Shown here piece after piece: positions 1 to 7,339 of a stretch of 47,427 nucleotides of DNA. Under the pieces are notes generated by a model. That model was given only the letters and a program-made list of their open reading frames with translations. It did not search any database and had not been told where the DNA came from. Source of the stretch: Mycobacterium kyorinense (lineage in GTDB: Bacteria > Actinomycetota > Actinomycetes > Mycobacteriales > Mycobacteriaceae). Numbering within the stretch: the stretch's first letter is position 1; each line of letters opens with the position of its first letter. The translations under genes were made by a program, and so were the position numbers. The stretch covers positions 1 to 47,427 of the forward strand of contig NZ_LQPE01000050.1 in assembly GCF_002101735.1 (NCBI RefSeq). Direction: 5' to 3'.

Positions 1-125
1 CGGCGGGCCGGGGTGGATGCCAACGTGTCCAACCTGGCGGTGGCGTCGTTTCCCGCTGATCAGCCCGATCGGCTGGTCATCGATCAGATCGACTGCACAC
101 CACAACAGCAGAAGGCCGCGGCGCG
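1..125. repeat. Terminal overlap, copy 1 (circular contig)
   Basis: The first 125 bases are identical to the last 125 (47303-47427). A direct terminal repeat lying inside one open reading frame, with the frame continuing across the join, is what a circular molecule linearised by an assembler looks like. The unique circle is therefore about 47,302 bp. A real terminal repeat of a linear plasmid is less likely because linear mycobacterial plasmids carry inverted, not direct, ends. Confidence 0.93.
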
Positions 126-1023
126 GGCGGCCACGAAAGCCCGGGCCCGGCAGAAGGCGTTGGATCGGTCGCGGCGTAACACCAACCCCGACCAGTACCG
201 ACCGTCGCAGCGACAGCACAAGCGGGCGCAGCGTCGCGCCGCGGCCGGGTTAGTGGCCAAACAGATCACCAACCCGGGCGGGCCAAGGGCGGCTCGCGCT
301 GATGGGGTGCCGCTGCGCGCCTACCGCCACGACACACTCTCGCAGCGCTTTCAGCGCACCCGCCGCGATCACGCCGCCGAGTCGCGCAGCGCCAGTCAGG
401 CCAAACAAGCCCGCGCCGACCAGGTTGCCGCGCGGATCGTTGCAGCCCACGGCAACGCCATCACCGTGGAGGACTGCAGAATCTCGACCTGGGCGCGCCT
501 GTGGGGCAAGCGGATTGCCGTGTTTAGCCCCGGCATGCTGGTGGCCGCCCTCAAACGCGAATGCGAATCCGCCGGCGGCACACTGTATCGTGCCGGTACT
601 CGCACCACCGCACTTTCCCAGCACTGCTTATGCGGTAATCGTGTTCCGAAGACCTTGGCGCAGCGCACCCATCACTGCCCCGAATGCGGATTGCACGCCG
701 ACCGCGACGTCACCTCGGCGATGCTAGCGGCCTGCGTCGAGCTCACCGATCCCGATGATCCGCGCACCGCGCGGGTCGACTACAAGCTTGCCCACGCCCT
801 GCGGGCGTGGCTGGCCTCCCAGCAAGAGTGGGAGGGCTCAGTCAACCGGCACCAGCCACCGCCAACACCCGTTGACGGACCGGCCAGGACCGGCAGCCAC
901 CACCGGGTGGCCTCTGCTGAGCAAGCAGCACTCGACCCACCCCCGAACAGACCAAGCCAAAAGCTTGGACGTCGCGGGCCCAGCCGAAAACAACCAGCCC
1001 CCAAGCTGATTGGCGCTGCATGA
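1..1023 (+). CDS. TnpB/Cas12-like RuvC nuclease, C-terminal part (gene continues from 46328 across the circle join)
   Basis: This is the 3' half of a gene starting at 46328; on the circle the product is about 665 residues. The RuvC-like nuclease core is complete. Asp331 lies in GVDANVSNLAVASF (RuvC-I), Glu482 in ITVEDCRISTW (RuvC-II), and a four-Cys zinc ribbon (CLC at 534-536, CPEC at 551-554) is followed by ADRD at 558-561 (RuvC-III). The family includes transposon TnpB RNA-guided nucleases and their Cas12 descendants. At 665 residues it is far longer than a usual TnpB (about 400), within the range of small Cas12 proteins. No CRISPR array, and no copy of the IS200/IS605 right end seen elsewhere in the window, lies beside it. 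Its stop codon overlaps the start of the next gene (ATGA at 1020-1023). Whether it is a mobile nuclease, a domesticated one or a Cas12m-like effector cannot be told from sequence alone. Confidence 0.85.
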   Translation, partial: RRAGVDANVSNLAVASFPADQPDRLVIDQIDCTPQQQKAAARAATKARARQKALDRSRRNTNPDQYRPSQRQHKRAQRRAAAGLVAKQITNPGGPRAARADGVPLRAYRHDTLSQRFQRTRRDHAAESRSASQAKQARADQVAARIVAAHGNAITVEDCRISTWARLWGKRIAVFSPGMLVAALKRECESAGGTLYRAGTRTTALSQHCLCGNRVPKTLAQRTHHCPECGLHADRDVTSAMLAACVELTDPDDPRTARVDYKLAHALRAWLASQQEWEGSVNRHQPPPTPVDGPARTGSHHRVASAEQAALDPPPNRPSQKLGRRGPSRKQPAPKLIGAA

Positions 1024-1325
1024 CCCAATACGGGTCAACTCTTAGACCGGCCCTCTTGCGGGAAGCGTTGCAGGAAAGCCAGTCGATGATTGCCGACATG
1101 TTGGCCGCCCGCATGCATGTGGACCAGGGCGTTGAGGGCTATCGCGTGGCCGCCGAGGGCTATCGCAGCGCGGCCGAGCAGTTCCACGAGGGCGCTGAAG
1201 GATATCAGCAGGCGGTCAGCCGGGCACACACCACGATCGAGATGCTGCAAACCGTGATTGAGCAGTACGGCGACACCATCACACAACAAATCACGCCCGG
1301 GCACGCGGGCGGATTAACCACCTGA
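1020..1325 (+). CDS. Small helical protein coupled to the TnpB-like gene
   Basis: A 101-residue protein whose ATG overlaps the TnpB-like stop codon (ATGA), so the two are probably translationally coupled. I do not recognise a family. It is predicted to be nearly all helix, rich in Ala, Glu and Gln. An internal near-repeat (VEGYRVA, AEGYRSA, AEGYQQA, about residues 38-65) suggests a coiled coil or helical hairpin. There is no signal peptide and no membrane segment. The tight overlap implies a role with, or control of, the nuclease-like protein, but this is only inference from position. It ends about 105 bases before the convergent parB stop. Confidence 0.6.
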   Translation: MTQYGSTLRPALLREALQESQSMIADMLAARMHVDQGVEGYRVAAEGYRSAAEQFHEGAEGYQQAVSRAHTTIEMLQTVIEQYGDTITQQITPGHAGGLTT

Positions 1326-1429
1326 GGCTCGAGCTAAGTAGAGGACCTGAGATCCGCGGTTTCTGTGCCCATCTCCCCTCCCCCGGCCCGGATGCGGCGT
1401 CAGTTCTTCCCGTGCAGTGTCGAACCGAC
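1326..1429. other. Convergent spacer between the small helical gene and parB
   Basis: This 104-base spacer separates two convergent genes. It is C-rich in the middle and contains no clear hairpin followed by a T-run. No copy of the IS200/IS605-type right end found at 13376 and 22933 is visible here. Confidence 0.5.
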
Positions 1430-2029
1430 TTAGTCGACGTTCAGGTAGAGCTTTAGCGCCTGCTCGACGAGGGCGCTGCGCGAGGGAGCGTCCCACCGGA
1501 TCACGAGGTCGTCGAGCACGTGAGCATCGGCGGCGTTGAGCCCGGTAAGCGGGACGCGGGCGGGCGGTTCGGGGTGGCGGCGTCTGCGCGCCGGCGCGGC
1601 TGGACGACGCGAGAACAGGCCGTCACCGGCGGGAACCGCGCCCTCACGTCGCCAGTGAGCCGCTAGTTGGTCCTGGTGCGCTTCGATCGCGTCGAGCACG
1701 ACCTGCGCATATGTCCGGGCAGTGATCGGGTCGCGGCTTTTTTCTTTGGTTGTCAACCGGCGCAAAAGGCGGTGGATCTGAGGGGCGACTTCGGCGGTCG
1801 GAACGCTTGTTGCGGCGCGGCGCCGCCGCGGCGGTGTGATCACGCCGGACGTCTCCCCTCCCCCACTTTCGGTCGGCGTCGCGGACGCTGCGTGGTCCTC
1901 CTCGGTGTCGTCATACTCGTCGGGCACAGCCGACGGCTGTGGGACCTCCGGAGCGGACCGCGAGATGGGCGGCGGCATGAGGTCGTCGATATCTTCGAGT
2001 TTTTCGGTAAATACGCCCTTGGTTGCCAT
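1430..2029 (-). CDS. parB: ParB-like centromere-binding protein
   Basis: A 199-residue protein directly downstream of parA on the same strand (21-base gap), with a good ribosome binding site (AAGGAG) ahead of its ATG. It is not a canonical ParB: the N-terminal 75 residues are acidic and disordered, and a basic stretch (PPRRRR) follows. The last 45 residues (NAADAHVLDDLVIRW to EQALKLYLN) look like a ribbon-helix-helix or similar small DNA-binding fold. Type Ib partition systems pair a short ParA with such a small adaptor that binds a centromere upstream of the operon. The acidic N-terminus is where an adaptor would contact ParA ATPase. The family call rests on gene order and composition. Confidence 0.72.
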   Translation of the reverse strand: MATKGVFTEKLEDIDDLMPPPISRSAPEVPQPSAVPDEYDDTEEDHAASATPTESGGGETSGVITPPRRRRAATSVPTAEVAPQIHRLLRRLTTKEKSRDPITARTYAQVVLDAIEAHQDQLAAHWRREGAVPAGDGLFSRRPAAPARRRRHPEPPARVPLTGLNAADAHVLDDLVIRWDAPSRSALVEQALKLYLNVD

Positions 2030-2050
2030 CGGGATAAACTCCTTCTTCGT

Positions 2051-2971
2051 TTACGCGCCTGCGGGTACGGGCGCGCTGAATACCCGCTGCAGAATCTCTC
2101 GCGTGAGGTTCTGGTAGTCGTTCGCCAGCGGCACGGGGTCGCGGGCCCTCAGCACCGGCACGTCGTCGTTGCGTCCTTCGCGTAGGGCGGGCAATAGCTC
2201 GGACGTGTGCTCGCTGGCAGCGTTAACGAGTTCTTGAGCCGTCAGATGGCATTCTCGGGCTGCTAACGCAGGCCCAGGCGCGTGGCGGATGGCGGCAGTG
2301 AAAGGCTCCGCGTTCGATCCTTCGAGCATGTCACGTACACGGTTGGTAATGACTTTGTTGCGGGTAGTGGCGCGGGGGTTGACCTCGAACAAAACGACTC
2401 CAAGCAGGTTGATGGGCGAACCGTGTCGTTTCGCACGCAGATAGCTGGTGGCTAGTTGCTCGACGCCGCGCATGGATCCGGAGTCTTCGCGGGCCGGCAC
2501 GACGAGGTGCGAACATACCTGGAGCAGGGCTAACAGGAGCGTCACATCGCCGTGACCGGAGTCGACGAAGACGATGTCGTACTGTTCTCGCTCGCAAAGT
2601 TCATGGACAGCGCGACGGAAGTTGTCGGCGATGTCTATCCCTGCATCGGCGGCGCGTTCGGCGGACGTCGATACCAGACCTAGGCTCGGCCCACCCATGA
2701 TGACGTCGAGGTTCGGGCGAACGTCTCGGTAGGGTTTTAGATCGCCGCCGTACTGCATTACTGAGGCTAGGTGGCGGCCTTTGTCCCACTGGTCAAGGGG
2801 TACTCCGAGGTCCTCGGTGGTGAGGTTGCCTTGCTGGTCAACGTCGAAAACGGCGACTCGTCGATTGCGGCGGGCCACAGCGACGGCGACGTTGGCCACG
2901 ATGGACGATTTGCCTACGCCGCCTTTCTGGTTTCCGATCAAGATTTTCGGCGGGCCTGAGGGCGCTGTCAT
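2051..2971 (-). CDS. parA: ParA-family partition ATPase
   Basis: A 306-residue ParA/Soj-type ATPase. It shows the deviant Walker A motif NQKGGVGKSS (residues about 14-23), the Walker A' segment VFDVDQQGN (about 41-49) and a Walker B-like IVFVDSGHGD near residue 134. It has no N-terminal helix-turn-helix domain, which fits the short type Ib ParA class. It moves plasmid copies over the nucleoid by ATP-dependent DNA binding, stimulated by its ParB partner, which is the next gene. The ATG at 2971 has no strong ribosome binding site. The region upstream (2972-3700) carries iteron-like motifs and is the probable centromere and promoter region. Confidence 0.92.
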   Translation of the reverse strand: MTAPSGPPKILIGNQKGGVGKSSIVANVAVAVARRNRRVAVFDVDQQGNLTTEDLGVPLDQWDKGRHLASVMQYGGDLKPYRDVRPNLDVIMGGPSLGLVSTSAERAADAGIDIADNFRRAVHELCEREQYDIVFVDSGHGDVTLLLALLQVCSHLVVPAREDSGSMRGVEQLATSYLRAKRHGSPINLLGVVLFEVNPRATTRNKVITNRVRDMLEGSNAEPFTAAIRHAPGPALAARECHLTAQELVNAASEHTSELLPALREGRNDDVPVLRARDPVPLANDYQNLTREILQRVFSAPVPAGA

Positions 2972-3197
2972 GCTGGCTAATGTACGTGGCGATGCGCATG
3001 ATAAACCACCTTGAAACGGTGTGTGTTATCTAACTTTTACACTGGGCTGCCGACGTTAGGGTCGATGTGTCTGAAGATGCGCCTGGTACTACCACTCTTA
3101 ATGCCCCTCTGGTCCTGACTGGACAGGTGATTCAACATGTGTGCGGAATGGAGTCTGTGCAGGCACGGGTGTTCATCACTGCGCACGGTGTTGGCCC

Positions 3198-3207
3198 GAC
3201 ACGTGTC
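3198..3207. promoter_or_regulatory. 10-bp perfect palindrome GACACGTGTC
   Basis: A perfect palindrome lies in the AT-richer block about 230 bases upstream of the parA start. It sits among the GCACATT-type motifs and could be part of a ParB-like or replication-protein binding site. The function is inferred from position only. Confidence 0.35.
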
Positions 3208-3314
3208 ATAGTGCGTATCCCGTGGGTTGGCACATCCATCTATACCGTGCATGACGGCACACACTTGCAGTTGTACAACACATATCGATGACAAGCGGCT
3301 GCCAGTGTGTATAC

Positions 3315-3662
3315 GAATGTGCGGCGCAGATTGCCTGGTCATTCGCATGCCAATGTGCATTAGAATGTGGATCGTCATGCGCTTAGCATCGCCCTTGACC
3401 AGCCTATTTGCGTAGCACGTTGCGAGTGGGCGGAGCATGTAACTTAAACCGCCCTGTAACAGGCACAATCGGACGCGCGGGTGCACGGGTATGTAACGCC
3501 ACGCAAGAACACGTATTGCACATTCCACTACAATGGGCGGTGCCGGGAGCGTGGCGTCACGTCTGGTGACCCGCGTTACACAGCGCGTGAGCAGCCACGT
3601 GGCAAGCCGTTTGCTCTCGTGGTGCGGTCGTGAACTTACGTAGGGGGTGTCGACGCACATTC
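3315..3662. repeat. Iteron-like motif cluster, consensus [GC]CACATT[CG]
   Basis: Five copies lie in about 350 bases. Three are on the minus strand: 3315-3322 (GCACATTC), 3351-3358 (GCACATTG) and 3363-3370 (CCACATTC). Two are on the plus strand, at 3518-3525 and 3655-3662, both within an identical 12-mer GCACATTCCACT (3518-3529 and 3655-3666). Iterons upstream of a type Ib parAB operon usually form the centromere bound by the small ParB. Iterons near repA could instead be origin sites, although repA is over 1 kb away. Confidence 0.5.
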
Positions 3663-4159
3663 CACTGGGCGTGCGCGGCCTCATTTCACAGGCCTTCACC
3701 TGGTTAGAAGGTGGTTTCACATCTTCCACCTTAAGCCCTGCAGCGGCCGACTCCTGGGCGTGAAGTCGGTGCTGAGTCGTGTCGATGTAACAGGGATGAC
3801 GGATGCCCTCACGCCCATTTCGGAACTGAAAGCCCTTGCCGTTCGGGGTACAGCCGACCAGGCAGCAGGGGATCGTCGACCCAAGGTGGCCGCGTTGCGC
3901 TACGTCCTGGTTATCGGGATGCAGCCGCGACGGCTGGGCACCCCGGTCCAGCTCGGCGCAAACCCTTGGGCTCGCGCCCGCCTACCAGCTGCCCAAGGCC
4001 GCTCTCTCAAAGCTCGCCGGGTTCTTACCGAATCCGAATATCGTGGCCGCCGCTAGGAGCCCCGCAATATGTCGGACGAGATGTTGGTTGAACCGCGGCT
4101 TCGGTTTTCCGGTCGTTTCAAAGTTGTCGTCAACCTGCCCGCAGACGGAGATATTTGCA

Positions 4160-4205
4160 GCCCGGCCAAGGGGTAGGAGCCGTTAGAATTCTCCCCCTGC
4201 CGGGC
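4160..4205. other. Strong 46-nt hairpin in the parA-repA spacer
   Basis: GCCCGGC (4160-4166) pairs with GCCGGGC (4199-4205), and AGGGG (4169-4173) pairs with CCCCT (4194-4198), leaving an AT-containing loop around TTAGAATT. No T-run follows on either strand, so it is not a standard terminator. It may be an origin structure or part of a small RNA. Confidence 0.4.
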
Positions 4206-4832
4206 GCGTTGGTTAGACCTCTAGTGCGACGTACCGGCCCTGATTCGGACGCGGTCTGTGAAGGTTAAGGCCGTGAGGAACAAGCGCCGACGACCCCATT
4301 TTTGTATGTCCCAACCGGTCCAGGACCAAGGGTGGGGTCGCCGACGGGGGCGGACTGCATTGACGCCGGGGTCACTTGTGGCGGCGTGGGTGGTGCCTGC
4401 GCGTGGGGGAGAAGGGCTTCGGTGATCGATCCCGTCGGCTTGCCGAGTGGGGAGGTCCGGATCACGGGTGCCAGCTCCCGAGATGCGCGCTTTGGTGGGC
4501 CGCAGTGCCGAAGCGACTGGGGGGCAAGCTCACAGATCACTAGGCGTGACCGGTGTCCTCAAAGTTCGGCGGAGCACGGGGCGCCACGGCCGGTTCAGCT
4601 ACTGCAAGGTCGCCGGCTGCTGTTGCGGGACGGCATTGAGCCGCGGAAGCAGGTCGCCTATCTGACCTGGGCATTTACAGGCGGGCACGCGCTGGCTTGC
4701 GGGCCGGGCCGTGAAAATCCCGTCCTGGCGGCTCGCCGCCGGGCTGTAACCCCCTCTCGCGGTAACTGCCCCATGCCGCAGGCCGTTTGGCGGCGTACGG
4801 GGCGCTGAGCGCGTTTCCGCACGTCGACTGGC

Positions 4833-6182
4833 TCAGGCGTTGTCGGTGAATCGCTGGTCGGCTCCGAAATTGAGGTGGCGGCGGCACCGGTGCAGGCCGT
4901 CGGCGAGTTCGATCCAGCCGGAGGCGTCGCAGACGGGGCAAGCGTCGACGGCGGCGCGCACCGCGGCGCGTTCGGCATCGCGGGCCCGTTCGGCGGCCCC
5001 TGGCGGTGCTTGCAGGTTGCCGTGCCAGCGCAGGATGGCGCCAAGTAGGCCGATGGGTCGGTACGGCGATTCTGGTAGGTAGTTACCGCTGATTGCGGCC
5101 CACTCATGGATCATCGAATTGAGATCGTGCGCAGTCCAACCGTGAGCTGCAGGACCTGCTAACAGCCGCGCCCAGCCCCGGGGAGTGTGTCGACCTGCCC
5201 AGGACGGTGTTTGTCCGTCAGCGAGCCAACGAAGGGCCAGCAGCCGGCCGGCCTCGTCGGCGGCAGCGTATCGTTTCGGTCTCGGTTTTGGTGTATGGGC
5301 GGGGTGGCGCGTAGCGCCGCCTTGTTTTGGCGGGCCGTGGCCCGCCGTGTTGGGGTTATGCACATGTCTGTCGGTAGGTAATTGTTCACCAACAGAGCTG
5401 TTTTCAACTGATAAGGACCCCCTACGGGGATGGGTGGACAATTCGCGGTCAACGCAGCGCCACAACCCATTTCGATCACGTGAGTTATCCACAAACGGAC
5501 GCGGCGGGTGCAGCGCCCACACCGAAGCCCAGCCGCGCGCCCGGCTACCCATCCGCCAGGTGGCCAGGCGTTCACGTTTCGTGCGCTGCCGGCCCCTCAA
5601 GATTTCGGTTGCACAGTCCATCGCGGCGAGCATGCGGGTGGCACGGCGCACCGTTCGGGCGTCGACCCGGGCGAGTGCCGCCAGCGTCGCGTTGGTGGGG
5701 CGACAGTGGCGGCCGGTGCGCCCGTCGGCGAACCGGGCACGGGCGTCGGCAACCTTGACAAGTGTCTTGAGAGATACGGCGTCATAGGGCATCTCGCGGC
5801 GCAGGCGTTCGTAGTGGGTGGCGTAGGCGACCGGGACTGCGACGCGGGCCCAACGTTGTGCGCCCGTCCATAAGGGGACCGCGGCGTATGCGTCACCGCC
5901 GGGCGCGAGGGCCAGGAATTCGTCGAAGACGCAGTTGGTCGCGTAGTCAGCGATCAGCGCAAGCTGCTTAGGATCCTCACGTGCGGGGTGGCGGGCCAGC
6001 AGCGCAACCGAGCGGGGTTGGTTGCGCTGCGCGCGCCGGCGGCGCCGCTGGACGTAGGCTTTGCCGCGGCGAGGGCGTTGCCGCGAAGAGCCGATCGGTC
6101 GTTGACCGCTTTTGGGTATGACACGGTGCGGCAGTTCTGGTGGAAAACGCAGACATGCACTACCGTGGGAGCTGCCTGTCAA
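4833..6182 (-). CDS. repA: Plasmid replication initiator (RepA-like)
   Basis: A 449-residue basic protein of the replication-initiator type found on mycobacterial plasmids. The segment LKTLVKVADARARFADG, followed by TNATLAALARVDARTVRRAT (about residues 162-185), forms a helix-turn-helix, and the nearby block rich in Arg/Lys/Trp (TKRERLATWRMGSRARGWASVWALH) is typical of that group. The C-terminus has a possible zinc site (CPVCDASGW, then CRRH, residues about 418-435). The frame has only one early start, a TTG at 6182, preceded by GAAGGGAA as ribosome binding site; no ATG occurs for over 100 residues. Upstream are three hairpins, one of which contains that ribosome binding site. The family call comes from recognition of the pattern, not a search. 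Confidence 0.8.
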   Translation of the reverse strand: MTGSSHGSACLRFPPELPHRVIPKSGQRPIGSSRQRPRRGKAYVQRRRRRAQRNQPRSVALLARHPAREDPKQLALIADYATNCVFDEFLALAPGGDAYAAVPLWTGAQRWARVAVPVAYATHYERLRREMPYDAVSLKTLVKVADARARFADGRTGRHCRPTNATLAALARVDARTVRRATRMLAAMDCATEILRGRQRTKRERLATWRMGSRARGWASVWALHPPRPFVDNSRDRNGLWRCVDRELSTHPRRGSLSVENSSVGEQLPTDRHVHNPNTAGHGPPKQGGATRHPAHTPKPRPKRYAAADEAGRLLALRWLADGQTPSWAGRHTPRGWARLLAGPAAHGWTAHDLNSMIHEWAAISGNYLPESPYRPIGLLGAILRWHGNLQAPPGAAERARDAERAAVRAAVDACPVCDASGWIELADGLHRCRRHLNFGADQRFTDNA

Positions 6183-6187
6183 AGCAA

Positions 6188-6254
6188 TTCCCTTCGGGGA
6201 AGAGGCGATTTAGCGCCTCATCAGAGCCCTCCGGTTGCGCTCCGGGGGGCTTTG
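6188..6254 (-). promoter_or_regulatory. Three-hairpin repA leader with sequestered ribosome binding site
   Basis: Three adjacent inverted repeats precede the repA start. TTCCC-ttcg-GGGAA (6188-6201) on the repA strand contains the GAAGGGAA ribosome binding site. GAGGCG-atttag-CGCCTC spans 6202-6219. The third is a long GC-rich stem, GAGCCCTCCGG/CCGGGGGGCTT (about 6225-6253). Read on the plus strand, the last stem is followed by TTTGAGCTTTT and resembles an intrinsic terminator. Together these suggest translational or antisense-RNA control of initiator synthesis, hence of copy number. No plus-strand promoter with good spacing was found. Confidence 0.5.
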
Positions 6255-6311
6255 AGCTTTTGGCGGTGCTATCGCCCGGTCAGATGTATTCGGTTTGAGT
6301 CGTGCTGGGGA

Positions 6312-6641
6312 TCAGCACGTGGTCAACATGGCCAGCGGCTTTACCTCCATTCGCGGGCGCGGTGTCGTGATATGCAGGCGTGTGCGGATCGTCTCGCCGT
6401 TGTTGCGAGACGTCGGCGAGCCCGCCGTGCCGGCACGCTCCTCTAAAGCGATGGCGACGTCGACACGGACGCGGATGGTGGTGTAACGCGGCGCTTTTGG
6501 CGGCGTGCCTGGCCTTTCGGGGAGGTGTGGCAACCTCGGTTGCTTCAGGTGGCGGACGAGGTGGGGCGGCAAGCAGAGGCGCCAGCGTTTTCCACGCAAC
6601 AGCTGGGTCGGCGGACGGCCGGCCGGGACAGGGGTAGCCAC
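6312..6641 (-). CDS. Small protein between whiB and repA, possible ribbon-helix-helix
   Basis: A 109-residue frame starting with GTG two bases after the whiB-fusion stop and ending 129 bases before repA, all on the minus strand, which suggests one operon. The first 50 residues are proline- and arginine-rich. The second half contains TTIRVRVDVAIALEERA (about 54-70), a strand followed by a helix as in ribbon-helix-helix repressors, though the second helix is not obvious. Small repressors next to rep genes often set copy number. The real start may lie further in, and the gene could be spurious. Confidence 0.4.
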   Translation of the reverse strand: MATPVPAGRPPTQLLRGKRWRLCLPPHLVRHLKQPRLPHLPERPGTPPKAPRYTTIRVRVDVAIALEERAGTAGSPTSRNNGETIRTRLHITTPRPRMEVKPLAMLTTC

Positions 6642-6643
6642 GG

Positions 6644-7339
6644 TTAGGCGCTTCGGGCGATCGAGGCGTCGGTGACGTCGTGAATTCGGCCCTGGGTGTC
6701 GAGGTAGACCCAGCGGTGTTGGCGCCAGAGCTTGGGGGCGGTGCTGGTGGTGGTGCGCGGATCGACGATGTAGCCGAGGTCTAGGGCGGTGGGTAGGTCG
6801 GTGTGTTCGATGAGTTCGATGCAGTTGTGGCAGGCGGCGATGGCGTCGGCGGGGCTGCCGAGCGGTCCCTGCCGGGTGGCCGTGCGCCGGCGGGAGAAGA
6901 TGGCGCCCTGCTGGTAGGTGCAGGCCGGCGCCATGATTTCGCAGTGGCCGCTGGCCCGGGCGGTGATCTGTGCGGCGATCGGCGGTAGCGGGGTTGCAGT
7001 GATGAGTTTTCCGACTTTGCTTCGCCGGGCGGTGCGTTGATGTACAGGGATGAGGCCGACGGGCCGCGAGATAGTCTGCGGCTCAGGGTGTTTGGCCGTT
7101 GGGCTGATGGGCTGGGCGTGTGCGCGCAGCAGGTGTTGTTTGGCGTTGAAGTCGTCGTTGATCCACACGCCGGCCCACATGCCGTAGGCGGGCCGGTTGC
7201 GTAGCGCGTCTTGGCTGCACTGGGCGCGGTTCGGGCATTTCAGGCATTGCTGGCGGGTGAGGGCCCGCCGTGTGGGGTCGAACCAGTCGCCGGGGTGCTG
7301 CAGGCAAGGAGGCGGGGCAATGTCGCGCTTGTGGTTCAC
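6644..7339 (-). CDS. WhiB-like protein with a C-terminal treble-clef (HNH-like) domain
   Basis: A 231-residue protein. The N-terminal 60 residues are a WhiB domain: Cys12, Cys32, Cys35 and Cys41 would hold a [4Fe-4S] cluster, and GMWAG (53-57) takes the place of the usual G[IV]WGG turn. The middle is a basic linker. The C-terminal 100 residues have two Cys pairs (Cys133 and Cys140; Cys170 and Cys173) and the segment LWRQHRWVYLDTQGRIHD, like a degenerate HNH or treble-clef zinc domain seen in mycobacterial and phage proteins. WhiB proteins are iron-sulfur transcription regulators that usually act with sigma factor. Most are about 80-120 residues, so the extra domain is unusual. It is the first gene of the apparent whiB-small gene-repA set. 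Confidence 0.85.
   Translation of the reverse strand: MNHKRDIAPPPCLQHPGDWFDPTRRALTRQQCLKCPNRAQCSQDALRNRPAYGMWAGVWINDDFNAKQHLLRAHAQPISPTAKHPEPQTISRPVGLIPVHQRTARRSKVGKLITATPLPPIAAQITARASGHCEIMAPACTYQQGAIFSRRRTATRQGPLGSPADAIAACHNCIELIEHTDLPTALDLGYIVDPRTTTSTAPKLWRQHRWVYLDTQGRIHDVTDASIARSA

Larger units (their letters stand above)
2972..4832. other. Gene-poor 1.86-kb region upstream of parA: candidate centromere/origin
   Basis: No convincing gene was found between parA and repA. Open frames exist on both strands, but their products have unnatural composition (many Cys, His, Arg, Met) and match nothing I know. The first 700 bases are visibly less GC-rich than the rest of the plasmid and rich in GTGTG/CACAC runs, with repeated motifs listed separately. 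The remainder (3760-4832) contains a strong hairpin at 4160-4205 and an inverted repeat CGACCCCA/TGGGGTCG near 4289-4340. Position between the partition and replication genes makes it the best place for parC and possibly the replication origin. Confidence 0.55.

Noticed and set aside
3037..3729. A 230-codon open frame on the minus strand upstream of parA
   Set aside because: The composition is unlike a protein from this plasmid (many Cys, His, Met and Arg), no domain is visible, and it covers the iteron-like region; better explained as non-coding DNA.
4302..4808. A 168-codon plus-strand frame before repA
   Set aside because: Low-quality composition, no ribosome binding site and no recognisable family; open frames are common by chance at this GC content.
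6102..6122. TTGACC/TATGAC as a promoter for an antisense RNA to repA
   Set aside because: The spacing between the two hexamers is only 9 bases, too short for a sigma-70-type promoter.
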